This document shows, in pieces, positions 45,948 through 54,077 of a stretch of 64,000 nucleotides of DNA. The DNA is from a virus, in IMG/VR virus record IMGVR_UViG_3300032334_001950, positions 1 to 64,000 of that record. One strand, 5' to 3'. Each line of letters starts with the position of its first letter. The stretch's first letter is position 1. Under the pieces are notes generated by a model, which saw nothing but the letters and a program-made list of their open reading frames with translations, did no database searches and was not told the origin of the DNA. The translations under genes and the position numbers were made by a program.

Positions 45948-48236
45948 ATGAGCGAATCAAACACAGTCCTAGATGGAATGCTACGTGCAGCCGTAAACCG
46001 TGAGTCAAACGGTGCGGCAGACACGATGCTGATAAATTCGCATCTAGGTCAGATGAAGATGTTCGGCATCCGACAAGGTGTTGAATTTTACCCCCAGCAA
46101 GATAACTTTGGTTCGCAACGGTTTGATTTTATCCAGCAAGTCATTAAATTTAATAAGTTAGATGCGCGGTTGGATTCCATTTGGGATCGCTTTTTGGCTT
46201 ACGGCAAAGGACTTTTTTATATTCGCCCAACCAAGAAGACCTATCGTTTGTATTGGTTTGATAAAGACGCCTACCGCACCTATTACACCCCGGAAGGGGA
46301 ACTTGAAGAAGTTATTATCATTTACCCGTATAAAGTCAAATCTTCGCGTGGTTTTGGTGGCGTCGGCCTTTCCACGGACAAGCGTTACATGCGTCTACGG
46401 ATTACGGCAACAGAAATTGAGGAATCTCATAGCGAACAAGAATTAAAGTTTGATACGCCTGAGAGCTTTGCGGCGTTAAACAAAACAACCGTAATCAATA
46501 CACTTGAATTTATCCCATGCGTAGAGGTATTCAATAATCCCGACGCATTTGGTACCGAGGGTAGCGGCGAATTTGAATGGCTTGCCAATCAAGTCGTTGC
46601 TCATGATGAAATGGTTAAAAATATCCGCGCAAACCTTTCTTTCTTCGGTAATCCTACACTTCTGTCTTCACGCCCCAAGCAAGACATTATTGAAAAAGCT
46701 GAAGGAGACACAGCGCAACGCCCCAGCATTTCTAGCCAATCAGGTTTCCAATCTGAATTCAGTCTTTCAAGTTCTACTTACAAACAAGATCCGACATCAC
46801 GAAATGCCCCAGGATATATTGGGCGGCCAGGTTCCGGCATGCGTGTCCCCAGGGTTATTGCCAACCTGGAGCCAACAGATCGTGTGGGTTTCATCACGCC
46901 AAATGCGGTTAGTTCGGAACAATCGCGTTATGTTGACCAACTGCGCTCTGAAATCCGCCTAGCGTTAGGTGGAATTGATGATCTAAGCATCCAGAACGTT
47001 ACTGCAACCGAAATCAAATCGGCCTATGGTCGCGTCAGTGCAACAGCAAAGAAAAAATGTTTACAACTATACACTTATGGAATTTGTCGTTGTTTTGAGC
47101 TGATAATCTTTCAAGAAGAACAAATTTTTCGGAAGACCTTGGCGCAATCATTGGGGTTGGTTTATCCGATTCCACCGGAAGATCCCAACGATCCTAAGCT
47201 GGCACTTAAATTCAAACGAGCTAAGACAAAATACGAAACAACTCTACGGGCGGGCATTGATAATGTAATTAATACTAAACAAATTCCGGACGGCGTTTTA
47301 GGTTTGATTCCCGATGGCGATCGAACCATTTGTTGGCGCTGGATGGGGCCGGTTTATGAAGACACTCCGCAAGATAAATTAAATCAGTCAATTTTCACGA
47401 GAAACCTACAAGAATTAGGTGTTGATAGCATTGAAGCACTGAAGTACCTTTTCCCGTCCAAAACTGATGACGAGATTGCAGGAATGCTTTCTGGTTTTCC
47501 GTTTAGAATGGTCGGGGAAGTACAAAGGGCTTATTCATCGTTTATTGACCTGGTCAATTTACAGATGAGGACGCCGCATCCGCAGCAACCCAACCTTCCC
47601 ATGGCTGCGGACCCAAGACTAAATCTCACCCCCTTCCTTTACCGAACTTTAGAGAGTTTACAAAAAGAGGTAACCTATGCAGGCCGATACCGCAGCGCCG
47701 ATCCAATCGGCACCCCAGTCTTACCAGACCCAGCCGACCAGTTACGCGGCGCCGGTAGCCCAGCAAACGGCAGCTCAGGCTCCGATGGTGGCAACAACGC
47801 CTCAGTGGGTGGCACCTTACCAGCCGGTGTCGGCCCCAGCCCCGCAAATGCCGGCCCAGATGGGAGTAACGCCCCAATACCAGCCTACTCAATCGTACCC
47901 CCAGGCGTACCAGCAAGCTCCGGTGGCCCAGCCGGTGTCGGCCCCGGTAGCAGAGAATCCCTACAAGGAAGCGTTCAACCGGGTGGTCGGACTCCTGAGT
48001 TCGCCGGTCCAATTCCCCTTCCAGGGTCAACAGTCCGCGCCGAGTCAACCAACCGTCCCGGCCAATTACAGTTCACAGCCGGCAACCCAGTACAGCAACA
48101 ATCCGTACCAGGCTCCGCTGACCTCTATGCCTGGAGCCAGCAGCAACCAGGTATCCTTCAGCAACTCTTCCCCAACCTCGTTGGAAATCAGCCGGGAACA
48201 GTTGTTGGCAAACGGGGTAAGCCCCAAAAGCCTTGA
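45948..48236 (+). CDS. Portal protein
   Basis: A 762-residue protein in the expected place after terL. The N-terminal two thirds are the folded part, with KFNKLDARLDSIWDRFLAYG, KKTYRLYWFDKDAYRTYYTP, EFEWLANQVVAHDEMVKNIR and TATEIKSAYGRVSATAKKKC, which match podovirus-like portal helices. The last about 187 residues are Pro/Gly/Ser-rich and disordered (GSPANGSSGSDGGNN), and are encoded in the +1 frame of the scaffold candidate's 5' half. As the dodecameric ring it forms the DNA channel and binds TerL. The start codon is ATG with no strong ribosome site. Confidence 0.82.
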   Translation: MSESNTVLDGMLRAAVNRESNGAADTMLINSHLGQMKMFGIRQGVEFYPQQDNFGSQRFDFIQQVIKFNKLDARLDSIWDRFLAYGKGLFYIRPTKKTYRLYWFDKDAYRTYYTPEGELEEVIIIYPYKVKSSRGFGGVGLSTDKRYMRLRITATEIEESHSEQELKFDTPESFAALNKTTVINTLEFIPCVEVFNNPDAFGTEGSGEFEWLANQVVAHDEMVKNIRANLSFFGNPTLLSSRPKQDIIEKAEGDTAQRPSISSQSGFQSEFSLSSSTYKQDPTSRNAPGYIGRPGSGMRVPRVIANLEPTDRVGFITPNAVSSEQSRYVDQLRSEIRLALGGIDDLSIQNVTATEIKSAYGRVSATAKKKCLQLYTYGICRCFELIIFQEEQIFRKTLAQSLGLVYPIPPEDPNDPKLALKFKRAKTKYETTLRAGIDNVINTKQIPDGVLGLIPDGDRTICWRWMGPVYEDTPQDKLNQSIFTRNLQELGVDSIEALKYLFPSKTDDEIAGMLSGFPFRMVGEVQRAYSSFIDLVNLQMRTPHPQQPNLPMAADPRLNLTPFLYRTLESLQKEVTYAGRYRSADPIGTPVLPDPADQLRGAGSPANGSSGSDGGNNASVGGTLPAGVGPSPANAGPDGSNAPIPAYSIVPPGVPASSGGPAGVGPGSRESLQGSVQPGGRTPEFAGPIPLPGSTVRAESTNRPGQLQFTAGNPVQQQSVPGSADLYAWSQQQPGILQQLFPNLVGNQPGTVVGKRGKPQKP

Positions 48237-48720
48237 GGTAATTGACCATTTTGGTCCCGATGCTGCTCGCGTACTGAATGAGTATTCTTGCAGCCTTGAA
48301 GATCACCTGGTCATCACCAATAACCAGCTGGTGCAGGCTGTAGGTTTGCTGCAAGAATTGTCCAATGAGCATAAGGCATACGAGATCATCCTGACCGATC
48401 CTGATGTCCTTGCTGATTACACTACTCAATTCTTCGGCGAAAACGGCCCCTACCCGATCCCCGATGAGGAGACCGGTTATCGGCCTGCCCCTGTTGTAAA
48501 TACTGGCTATCGTCCTATTCCCACCGCAGCTGCCCCCCAGCAGTTTGAGCGTCCTCAGATGCCCGTTCCCCCTCAGCCCCAGGCTCAGGGCAATCCTGCG
48601 GCCTTCTGGGATAGTTTTGGCACCCTTGCTGATCGGGACCCCGCCAATGCTTGGCGATATTTGAATGCAGCGCAATCCAACCCCGATGTGTTCCGCCAAA
48701 AACTGCTCGTGATGGAGTGA
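47677..48720 (+). CDS. Candidate scaffolding protein
   Basis: A 347-residue protein. The first 160 residues are Gln/Pro/Ala/Ser-rich and disordered; the rest is helical (VIDHFGPDAARVLNEYSCSL, QLVQAVGLLQELSNEHKAYE) with an acidic run and a final PANAWRYLNAAQSNP. AAAGAGG lies before the ATG. Its place between portal and capsid genes is the standard spot for scaffold. The first 560 bases overlap the portal in another frame. Confidence 0.6.
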   Translation: MQADTAAPIQSAPQSYQTQPTSYAAPVAQQTAAQAPMVATTPQWVAPYQPVSAPAPQMPAQMGVTPQYQPTQSYPQAYQQAPVAQPVSAPVAENPYKEAFNRVVGLLSSPVQFPFQGQQSAPSQPTVPANYSSQPATQYSNNPYQAPLTSMPGASSNQVSFSNSSPTSLEISREQLLANGVSPKSLEVIDHFGPDAARVLNEYSCSLEDHLVITNNQLVQAVGLLQELSNEHKAYEIILTDPDVLADYTTQFFGENGPYPIPDEETGYRPAPVVNTGYRPIPTAAAPQQFERPQMPVPPQPQAQGNPAAFWDSFGTLADRDPANAWRYLNAAQSNPDVFRQKLLVME

Positions 48721-48767
48721 TACTCGGATAACCGATAAACTGGATTTATTGGTAAAACGGATAAAAT

Positions 48768-48810
48768 AAGTGCAGCAATTCCCTTCTTGGTGGAATAGCT
48801 GCACTTTTTT
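48768..48810 (+). terminator. Intrinsic terminator before capsid region
   Basis: AAGTGCAGC (48768-48776) pairs with GCTGCACTT (48798-48806), with an inner ATTCC/GGAAT stem, and a T run follows. It ends the terL-portal-scaffold transcript, so the capsid genes need their own promoters. Confidence 0.88.
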
Positions 48811-48850
48811 CATGCGACAGGTTTAATGAGTTTAAAATAAAAGGTAGCAA

Positions 48851-48856
48851 TACAAT
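48851..48856 (+). promoter_or_regulatory. -10 box TACAAT
   Basis: TACAAT lies 25 bases before the ATG at 48882, just downstream of the terminator. Confidence 0.5.
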
Positions 48857-48881
48857 CCTAATTGAATCGGGGTTAATACAG

Positions 48882-49508
48882 ATGCGCCCACAACGTGGTG
48901 GCCAACAGCCGCAGGGTTATCAAAACGTTACTCAGGCCCCTGCTGGTTACATGCAGTCAATGGGGCAACAGCCTGGTGGGGGCGCAGCTCATATGGCTGC
49001 ACAATATGGCGCCCCAGGGGGCGGCATTCTGGGCCAGGTTTCACAATTCCTAGCTCAACCCATCGCTGCAGCACAGCTTGGCGCTTACGGTCAAACAAAT
49101 TCTCCCTCAGCAGGGAATGCTGTTAGTTACGCAAATACTGCGCACGATCCTGCACTGCAGCGGATGTCTGGCCCTAGCAATCAAGGCATCTCTTTGACAA
49201 ACGCGGGGGCGGCACCTCCGGGCGGCCCAGCTGGAGCCGTACCTATTATGGGGCAAGGCGGCGTCATGCCCGATAACCTACAAGCGGGTTACTTGCACCT
49301 CAACATGCCAGGTTCCCCGCTGGGCTCTATGGGCCTACTCTCAAATAATGCAACCCGTCGAGCCGAGATTGTTCAGGATGCTATCTTAAGCAACCAACAA
49401 CAATATATGATGGGGGCAATGGCGCCTCATGGTCCCCTACCTATAACTCAAATGCAACAGCAAATGATGATGCAACAACAAATGGCCGCACGAGGGCAGC
49501 GTCGATGA
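48882..49508 (+). CDS. Gln/Gly/Met-rich late protein
   Basis: A 208-residue low-complexity protein, MRPQRGGQQPQGYQNVTQAP onward, with an Ala/Gln helix (LGQVSQFLAQPIAAAQLGAY) and a Met/Gln-rich end (MQQQMMMQQQMAARGQRR). It overlaps the next gene by four bases. Scaffold-assistant or minor capsid role is possible by context. Confidence 0.5.
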   Translation: MRPQRGGQQPQGYQNVTQAPAGYMQSMGQQPGGGAAHMAAQYGAPGGGILGQVSQFLAQPIAAAQLGAYGQTNSPSAGNAVSYANTAHDPALQRMSGPSNQGISLTNAGAAPPGGPAGAVPIMGQGGVMPDNLQAGYLHLNMPGSPLGSMGLLSNNATRRAEIVQDAILSNQQQYMMGAMAPHGPLPITQMQQQMMMQQQMAARGQRR

Positions 49509-49804
49509 ATACCGACAAAGCAAAAGCTGCCAGGGATAAAGCAAAAATTGCATCTGGCAAAAAAGCCCCGCAGAAGAAGGCAACCACCCCAACTGCAGCG
49601 GCAGCAGAAAAGCATCCGGAAGTGGCTGCAGCACTTGCACGCAATGCACTTTTATCTGGTGGTATTGCGCCAGAAAGTGCTGGCATTGGCCTTGGTCATT
49701 CTGCCGACCTTCAACCCGCAGATGGTGTAGTCAACCCATTCCATAGGATGGGGCCGATCAATCCGAACACCTATAATCCCGGCAACGTGATCGGCGGTTT
49801 CTGA
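49505..49804 (+). CDS. Small basic late protein
   Basis: A 99-residue protein with a Lys/Ala-rich start (KAKAARDKAKIASGKKAPQK) and a Pro/Asn/Gly-rich C-terminus. The basic start could bind DNA inside the head. No family recognised. Confidence 0.5.
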   Translation: MNTDKAKAARDKAKIASGKKAPQKKATTPTAAAAEKHPEVAAALARNALLSGGIAPESAGIGLGHSADLQPADGVVNPFHRMGPINPNTYNPGNVIGGF

Positions 49805-49837
49805 TTTTCTTATTAACAGGCGTAAGTAAGCCCCTGC

Positions 49838-49843
49838 TATAAT
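49838..49843 (+). promoter_or_regulatory. -10 box TATAAT of the capsid gene
   Basis: A consensus TATAAT after TGC. Transcription would begin near 49850, at the GNRA hairpin of the capsid leader. Confidence 0.6.
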
Positions 49844-49849
49844 TTTTGC

Positions 49850-49968
49850 AATGGGACGAAAGTTCCAGGCCAGTAATGGCGCGAACCTAGACAACTAGAT
49901 TTAAGTCCATTACGTCCTGGATCTTTTGGGTCCAGGTGTCAGCTAAACCCTTACGCTGAATTACCAAC
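49850..49968 (+). promoter_or_regulatory. Structured 5' leader of the major capsid mRNA
   Basis: The leader starts with GGGAC-GAAA-GTTCC (49853-49866), a hairpin with a GNRA tetraloop. TCCAGG (49864-49869) can pair with CCTGGA (49916-49921), stacked on TAATGG/CCATTA (49874-49879, 49907-49912); CCTGGA can instead pair with TCCAGG at 49931-49936. These are mutually exclusive folds. A role in mRNA stability or translation control of the most abundant protein is inferred. Confidence 0.6.
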
Positions 49969-50060
49969 ATGTTTATTGATAATGACTTTCCTAAGCTGTT
50001 AGGTGCGGAGCTTTATCGCCCCCACCCGGCTTACATCGTCGAAATGGCCGCAGAACCGGT
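49969..50060 (+). CDS. Major capsid protein, exon 1
   Basis: The first 92 bases of the split gene encode MFIDNDFPKLLGAELYRPHP then AYIVEMAAEPV (the last codon is shared with exon 2). FPKLLGAELYRPHPAY and EMAAEPV are typical of capsid proteins of this phage group. Without splicing, translation stops two codons into the intron (GTT GAA TAA). The exon ends at a GGT where P1 of the intron predicts the splice site. Confidence 0.85.
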
Positions 50061-51188
50061 TGAATAACAGCCGCCTTTTTGAGTAATCAAAAAGTGATAA
50101 CCCGGTGAATTGCTGGAAACCCTTCTAAAAGAATTGAACCCTACAACGTAATCAGTAATGATAAGCGTGATAGGTTGAAAAGTTTCAATTGTCGGGCAAT
50201 CAGCAGCCAAGCTTCCTAGGAATAGGTGGAAGGTTCAACGACTAGGGTACACGATCCAGAACGGATTATGAAACCCATTAGCGCCGGGGCTCCCAAAATT
50301 GAATGTAATTTTTAAATTTACGTTCAATGGCAAAATCAGAATTCTGGTAAATAGCTTGTATTGCCTTGGCATCTTTTTTGTATCCGGGCAAATGAAACAA
50401 GTTGCTACCATTTTTGGTAAATTCTGATTTGATCGGCAACTCTACGCTTGATATTAATTTGATCCATGTTTGGAGTTGTACAGCAAATTTGATTGACGCG
50501 GTGGTGATTTTAAAGCGGCGATCTGTTACAGAACCGTCGCCATCCCAAGCCCCACGCAAAAAATGAGGCACTAAGTTTTCTTGCAGTGTTGTCGTGATCT
50601 CTAAAGTTTTAGATTTATTGGGTAAAATACCCAATTTCATCAAATCTTTAACCAAGGCAACTCTACTTAAAACCAATGACTTTTGTGGTAATGATTTTTT
50701 ACCACGTATTGTTGAAATCTTGGTTTGCAATTTTGGGGCATTTGAGCCCAGCTCGTTGCGAAATCTTTCAAGAATTAAACAATCCTCTTCTTTTAATGCG
50801 ATGCGAGCAGCCGTCAATCTAGGATTAATATTTCCATCGGTTGCCAATAGACCAAGAAAATAAGCCTTTCCTTCTGTATCAATTTTTTCAAAATAACGCT
50901 CGTTGTAATTGAAAAAAGAGTAAGTTTCGCCGGCTTTATTTTTTCTAAGCCCCGTCTGCTCAAAAAAAGATAGAAGGTTGAATTTTTTTCTGGCATTGTA
51001 AAAAGCAACCATTGATATATTTAGTTCTTTTGCTGCATCAGCATCAGACATCGTAGCAGAAAGTTCTGCTACCACTTCAAATGAAAGATTTAAGCGATTG
51101 TGCCGAGCCATGGGGAGCGTGATATAGTCTGTGCCCCACCGATGACAAAGGTGGGGAACAATGGATTGGGAAGCTCAATCCTAGCACG
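50061..51188 (+). other. Group I intron in the major capsid gene
   Basis: The intron is 1128 bases. P1: exon CGGTT pairs with AGCCG just inside, with a U-G pair at the splice site. P4: TGCTG (50111-50115) pairs with CAGCA (50201-50205). P7: GACTA (50240-50244) pairs with TAGTC (51125-51129). The conserved P, Q, R and S segments are all present (for example GAATTGCTGGAAAC and GGTTCAACGACTA). The last base is G51188. Removal rebuilds the frame E-P-V-V-V-H-D, matching capsid homologues I know. The large insert between R and S holds an endonuclease gene in the P8 region. Confidence 0.9.
50278..51111 (-). CDS. LAGLIDADG homing endonuclease (antisense in intron)
   Basis: A 277-residue single-chain LAGLIDADG enzyme. 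Motif 1 is YFLGLLATDG (84-93) and motif 2 FLRGAWDGDG (184-193), each ending in the acidic catalytic residue. An HTH-like segment (SDADAAKELNISMVAFYNAR) lies near residues 22-41. It should cut the intronless capsid allele and spread the intron. The gene is opposite to the capsid gene, so it cannot be translated from the late capsid mRNA and needs a minus-strand promoter. Its start lies seven bases from the intron's S segment. Confidence 0.9.
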   Translation of the reverse strand: MARHNRLNLSFEVVAELSATMSDADAAKELNISMVAFYNARKKFNLLSFFEQTGLRKNKAGETYSFFNYNERYFEKIDTEGKAYFLGLLATDGNINPRLTAARIALKEEDCLILERFRNELGSNAPKLQTKISTIRGKKSLPQKSLVLSRVALVKDLMKLGILPNKSKTLEITTTLQENLVPHFLRGAWDGDGSVTDRRFKITTASIKFAVQLQTWIKLISSVELPIKSEFTKNGSNLFHLPGYKKDAKAIQAIYQNSDFAIERKFKNYIQFWEPRR

Positions 51189-52236
51189 TGTTGTTCATGA
51201 CTTCACCAAACAGCCTGGCCAAACCGTTCAGCTGGACCGGTACCGTTTCTGGGGTAACCCCGGTACCAAGGCCAACCGTGAGCGTACCCAGGACCAGACC
51301 ATTGGTACCGCTAACAGCCGTTCCATTGTGAAGGACAAAGTTCTGGTGTCTCTCCGCGAGTACACTGGTCCTGCCGACCCGAACAATGCCAACGCTCCCA
51401 GCACCTTTAAGATTGCTCGGGAAACGCTGATGACCGCTCAGCGCTTGCTGCTGGACACCGGGAACCTTAACATGTTCCACCAGTCCATTGGTTCGCTGAC
51501 CCTGCTGGATGACTACCGCCGCTGGCGTGATCGCGTGCTGCTGGACGAACTGTATAAGTCCTTCTCACGCGGCCAAGCCTCCGATACCCAAGGTGGTTAC
51601 TACTACCCCAACAACCACACCAACTCCAGTGGTACCGTTAGCACCTACACTGCTACCGAATATGCTTCTGAGCGTTACAAGTTTAACGTGAAGAGCGACC
51701 TTCTGGAAGTTGTCAAAGGTCTGCGTAAGCGTAACGTTCCCGTCTTCCAAGATGGTTACTACCGCTGTATTGCTGATCCCTCCTTCATGAAGGATCTGCG
51801 TGCGGACCAAGGCTTCCGTGAAGTTGCGCGTTACCCTGGCATGGGCCAAGGCAACCCCATGATGGGCGCCATGGGTCCCAACCAAGCCATCTACGGTGGT
51901 GGTCAATACGGCCAAGCTGCTTTTGTGGCTGGTGAACCGATCATGCCTACCGGCTTTGTGTTTGAAGGTGTTCGTTTCTTCGAATCGACCAACTTCACCA
52001 ACCTGACCGTCACCTGCGACATCAACGATGGCGCTGGTTCCACGACCCACACCACGCCTCCCGGCCTGTTCTTCGGTCCCCAGGCTGTTGGTATCGGTAT
52101 CGGCGGCCCCAATGCTCAAGTCCTCATTAACAACAACGACGACTTCAGCCGCTTTATCATCCTGATTTGGCAGCTGTACGCCGGTTTTGCTAACCTGAAC
52201 AAGGACTTCTGCACCGTCGCATTCACCATCGTTTGA
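51189..52236 (+). CDS. Major capsid protein, exon 2
   Basis: The rest of the capsid gene. Spliced, it encodes 379 residues with exon 1. VVVHDFTKQPGQTVQLDRYR, then FWGNPGTKANRERTQD and LREYTGPADPNNANAPSTF, resemble HK97-fold capsids of environmental podo- and siphophages. Codon use is more GC-rich and regular than in neighbours, as expected for the most expressed gene. The C-terminus ends NKDFCTVAFTIV. It forms the capsid shell. Confidence 0.87.
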
Positions 52237-52253
52237 TAGGAGGTAACTAACTC

Positions 52254-53108
52254 ATGGCTCTCTACAAAACTAATGCTGGCGCCGTACTTTACCCCGGCGA
52301 TCAGATTAACCGCCTGTCTGGCTACAACAACGAAGGTGTCTTTGGTTGGCCTGGTATTGAGGCGTATGAAATCGTTGGTTACGTGCCCATCTCAAGCAGC
52401 ACGGCAGCCAAGACTTTCACGACCATTACCGTCCCTTCACCCGATCGTCGTACTGATGACCGCGTGCGTGACAACCTGAGTGCGATCACTGTGCCTGCTT
52501 CCAGCAGCCAGCCTTCGTACATCTATGGTGCTTCTATTGCTATTGCTCAGGACATTCCTTCTGGCTCTGGTAATGGCGCCCTGCCTGGCTTCCCTGGCGT
52601 GCCTGTGACTGCTGATCTCGTTGGCACCACTAGCGACCTGCTGCTGTTTGGCCCTGATAACTCCGGCGTCCCCGCTGGTGTTTCTACCGCCAACAAAGCA
52701 CTTGGTATCGGTAACGCTGTTGCCTACCTGACTGTTGCTTCTAGCGCCCTGACCCAGGGTACTAATGCGCTGTCCAACGGTAACGCCACCGCCGGCTCGC
52801 TGCCTTTCGCCAGCTCCGTGACCTCTGGTGGTATTCTTGCTGCGGATTTCTACAGCTCGATGTTCTACAAGGTCACCGCTGATACCACCTTCGGTGTGTA
52901 CAGCGTGCTGACGGCTGCCGCCACGACCGCCAACGGTTCCGGCGTTAACATCAGCGCTGCCAACGTAACCGCCAACAAAACCGGTTACATTGTGTGCCGC
53001 ATCAACTATCTGCGTCCTGCCGATGCTGCTAGCTGGACTGACATCCAGGGCTTCATCGACTTCAAGTCGCAGATTGGTGGTGATGACGGTGCCGGCGTGA
53101 ACGGCTGA
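52254..53108 (+). CDS. Capsid-associated structural protein
   Basis: A 284-residue Ser/Thr/Ala/Gly-rich beta protein immediately after the capsid gene. TAGGAGGTAACTAACTC before its ATG gives the strongest ribosome site in the window, and codon use matches the capsid gene, so it is probably abundant. Features are ALYKTNAGAVLYPGDQINRL and TGYIVCRINYLRPADAASWT. A decoration or head-fibre role is inferred. Confidence 0.6.
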   Translation: MALYKTNAGAVLYPGDQINRLSGYNNEGVFGWPGIEAYEIVGYVPISSSTAAKTFTTITVPSPDRRTDDRVRDNLSAITVPASSSQPSYIYGASIAIAQDIPSGSGNGALPGFPGVPVTADLVGTTSDLLLFGPDNSGVPAGVSTANKALGIGNAVAYLTVASSALTQGTNALSNGNATAGSLPFASSVTSGGILAADFYSSMFYKVTADTTFGVYSVLTAAATTANGSGVNISAANVTANKTGYIVCRINYLRPADAASWTDIQGFIDFKSQIGGDDGAGVNG

Positions 53109-53155
53109 TAAAGGTTAAGTCAGTTAATGTACTGGTAGTTGCATTCAAACCTTAA

Positions 53156-53596
53156 ATGCTTTACCAGTACAAGCTGACGGGCGGTCTCGTTGAAGTCCTT
53201 TCGGATTATGGTGACGGGATCGTAATGTGCGTCGATGCGCAGGACGAGGTTCATTATCTTGAAAAAGAGAACCTCGTCCCGCATCTTTCCGCAACCAACG
53301 AAAAAGAACGTAACACGGAACGGTTGCGTGAAGTATTGAAAGAAGATGGCGTTAATCCCCCTGAGCCATCAAATAAGGAAACTTTTCCTTTGGATGTTCG
53401 GTTGAACATTAATACTGCCAGCGCCAGGCAAATTGCAGATACATTGCCAGGTGTTGGTCTTAAAACAGCACGCGATATTAAAGACTTACAAACATCGATG
53501 CCTGGCGAAAAATTTGTACGCCTAGATCAACTCAAAAGCATCAAGCGAGTAGACTGGGATGAGATTATCAAAGAGAACTTAGTTCGCGTTGAATAA
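53156..53596 (+). CDS. Head-tail module protein with helix-hairpin-helix
   Basis: A 146-residue protein. The N-terminus is an SH3-like beta domain (YKLTGGLVEVLSDYGDGIVM). Residues about 80-146 carry a ComEA-type HhH pair: LNINTASARQIADTLPGVGL then KTARDIKDLQ and RLDQLKSIKRVDWDE. HhH motifs bind DNA backbones non-specifically. In this spot it may touch genome ends at the connector. It overlaps the next start as TAATG. Confidence 0.65.
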   Translation: MLYQYKLTGGLVEVLSDYGDGIVMCVDAQDEVHYLEKENLVPHLSATNEKERNTERLREVLKEDGVNPPEPSNKETFPLDVRLNINTASARQIADTLPGVGLKTARDIKDLQTSMPGEKFVRLDQLKSIKRVDWDEIIKENLVRVE

Positions 53597-54075
53597 TGCA
53601 ACTTGACACCTTCTACCAGTCAAAAGTACGCTGGCACCTGGGGTATAACATTACCTCGGTGCCGGCTGGCGACCAAGCTCGGCTGGCAGAAGCATTAAAC
53701 AACATTCAAGATTCTTTTTGGTATAGCAAGATTGTAGAGCAAATTGGTCGGTGTGATGAAGCGGAAAAGCGCACCGACATGACAGGTAGCGTCAATAATA
53801 CCGAAGTCCCTAAGGGGCGGTTGGAGAATATTGCCGGTGACGTGACACGAACAATCAGCACCACGGACTTTAAGGATACCTTGAAGACGTGGATTCAAAT
53901 TTACATGTTCGAAACCGATAGGTTGGCGTTGCATCTTTACGTGCCAAACTATCGCAATCCTGAACAGGCACGTTATCGTTTTGAACGAGAAGGTGCAGAG
54001 TTTATCCAGGCATTGCCAGGCCCTGCGGACGTTTCAATTGGTACACGTATCCGCTTCATGGAGGAGCTTCGTTAA
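53596..54075 (+). CDS. Putative head-tail connector protein
   Basis: A 159-residue helical protein, MQLDTFYQSKVRWHLGYNIT onward, with ALNNIQDSFWYSKIVEQIGR and a C-terminal LPGPADVSIGTRIRFMEELR. Position after the capsid genes and size fit an adaptor or head-completion protein. Coupled to both neighbours by short spacing. Confidence 0.58.
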   Translation: MQLDTFYQSKVRWHLGYNITSVPAGDQARLAEALNNIQDSFWYSKIVEQIGRCDEAEKRTDMTGSVNNTEVPKGRLENIAGDVTRTISTTDFKDTLKTWIQIYMFETDRLALHLYVPNYRNPEQARYRFEREGAEFIQALPGPADVSIGTRIRFMEELR

Positions 54076-54077
54076 TC

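Noticed and set aside
49801-49870. Hammerhead ribozyme (GGACGAAA)
   Set aside because: The GGACGAAA string is explained by a GNRA hairpin; the required CTGATGA core is missing.
51100-51188. Capsid gene starting at the ATG at 51100
   Set aside because: This stretch is the intron's 3' end with the P7 strand; homologous capsid sequence begins only at VVHDFTKQ and needs exon 1.
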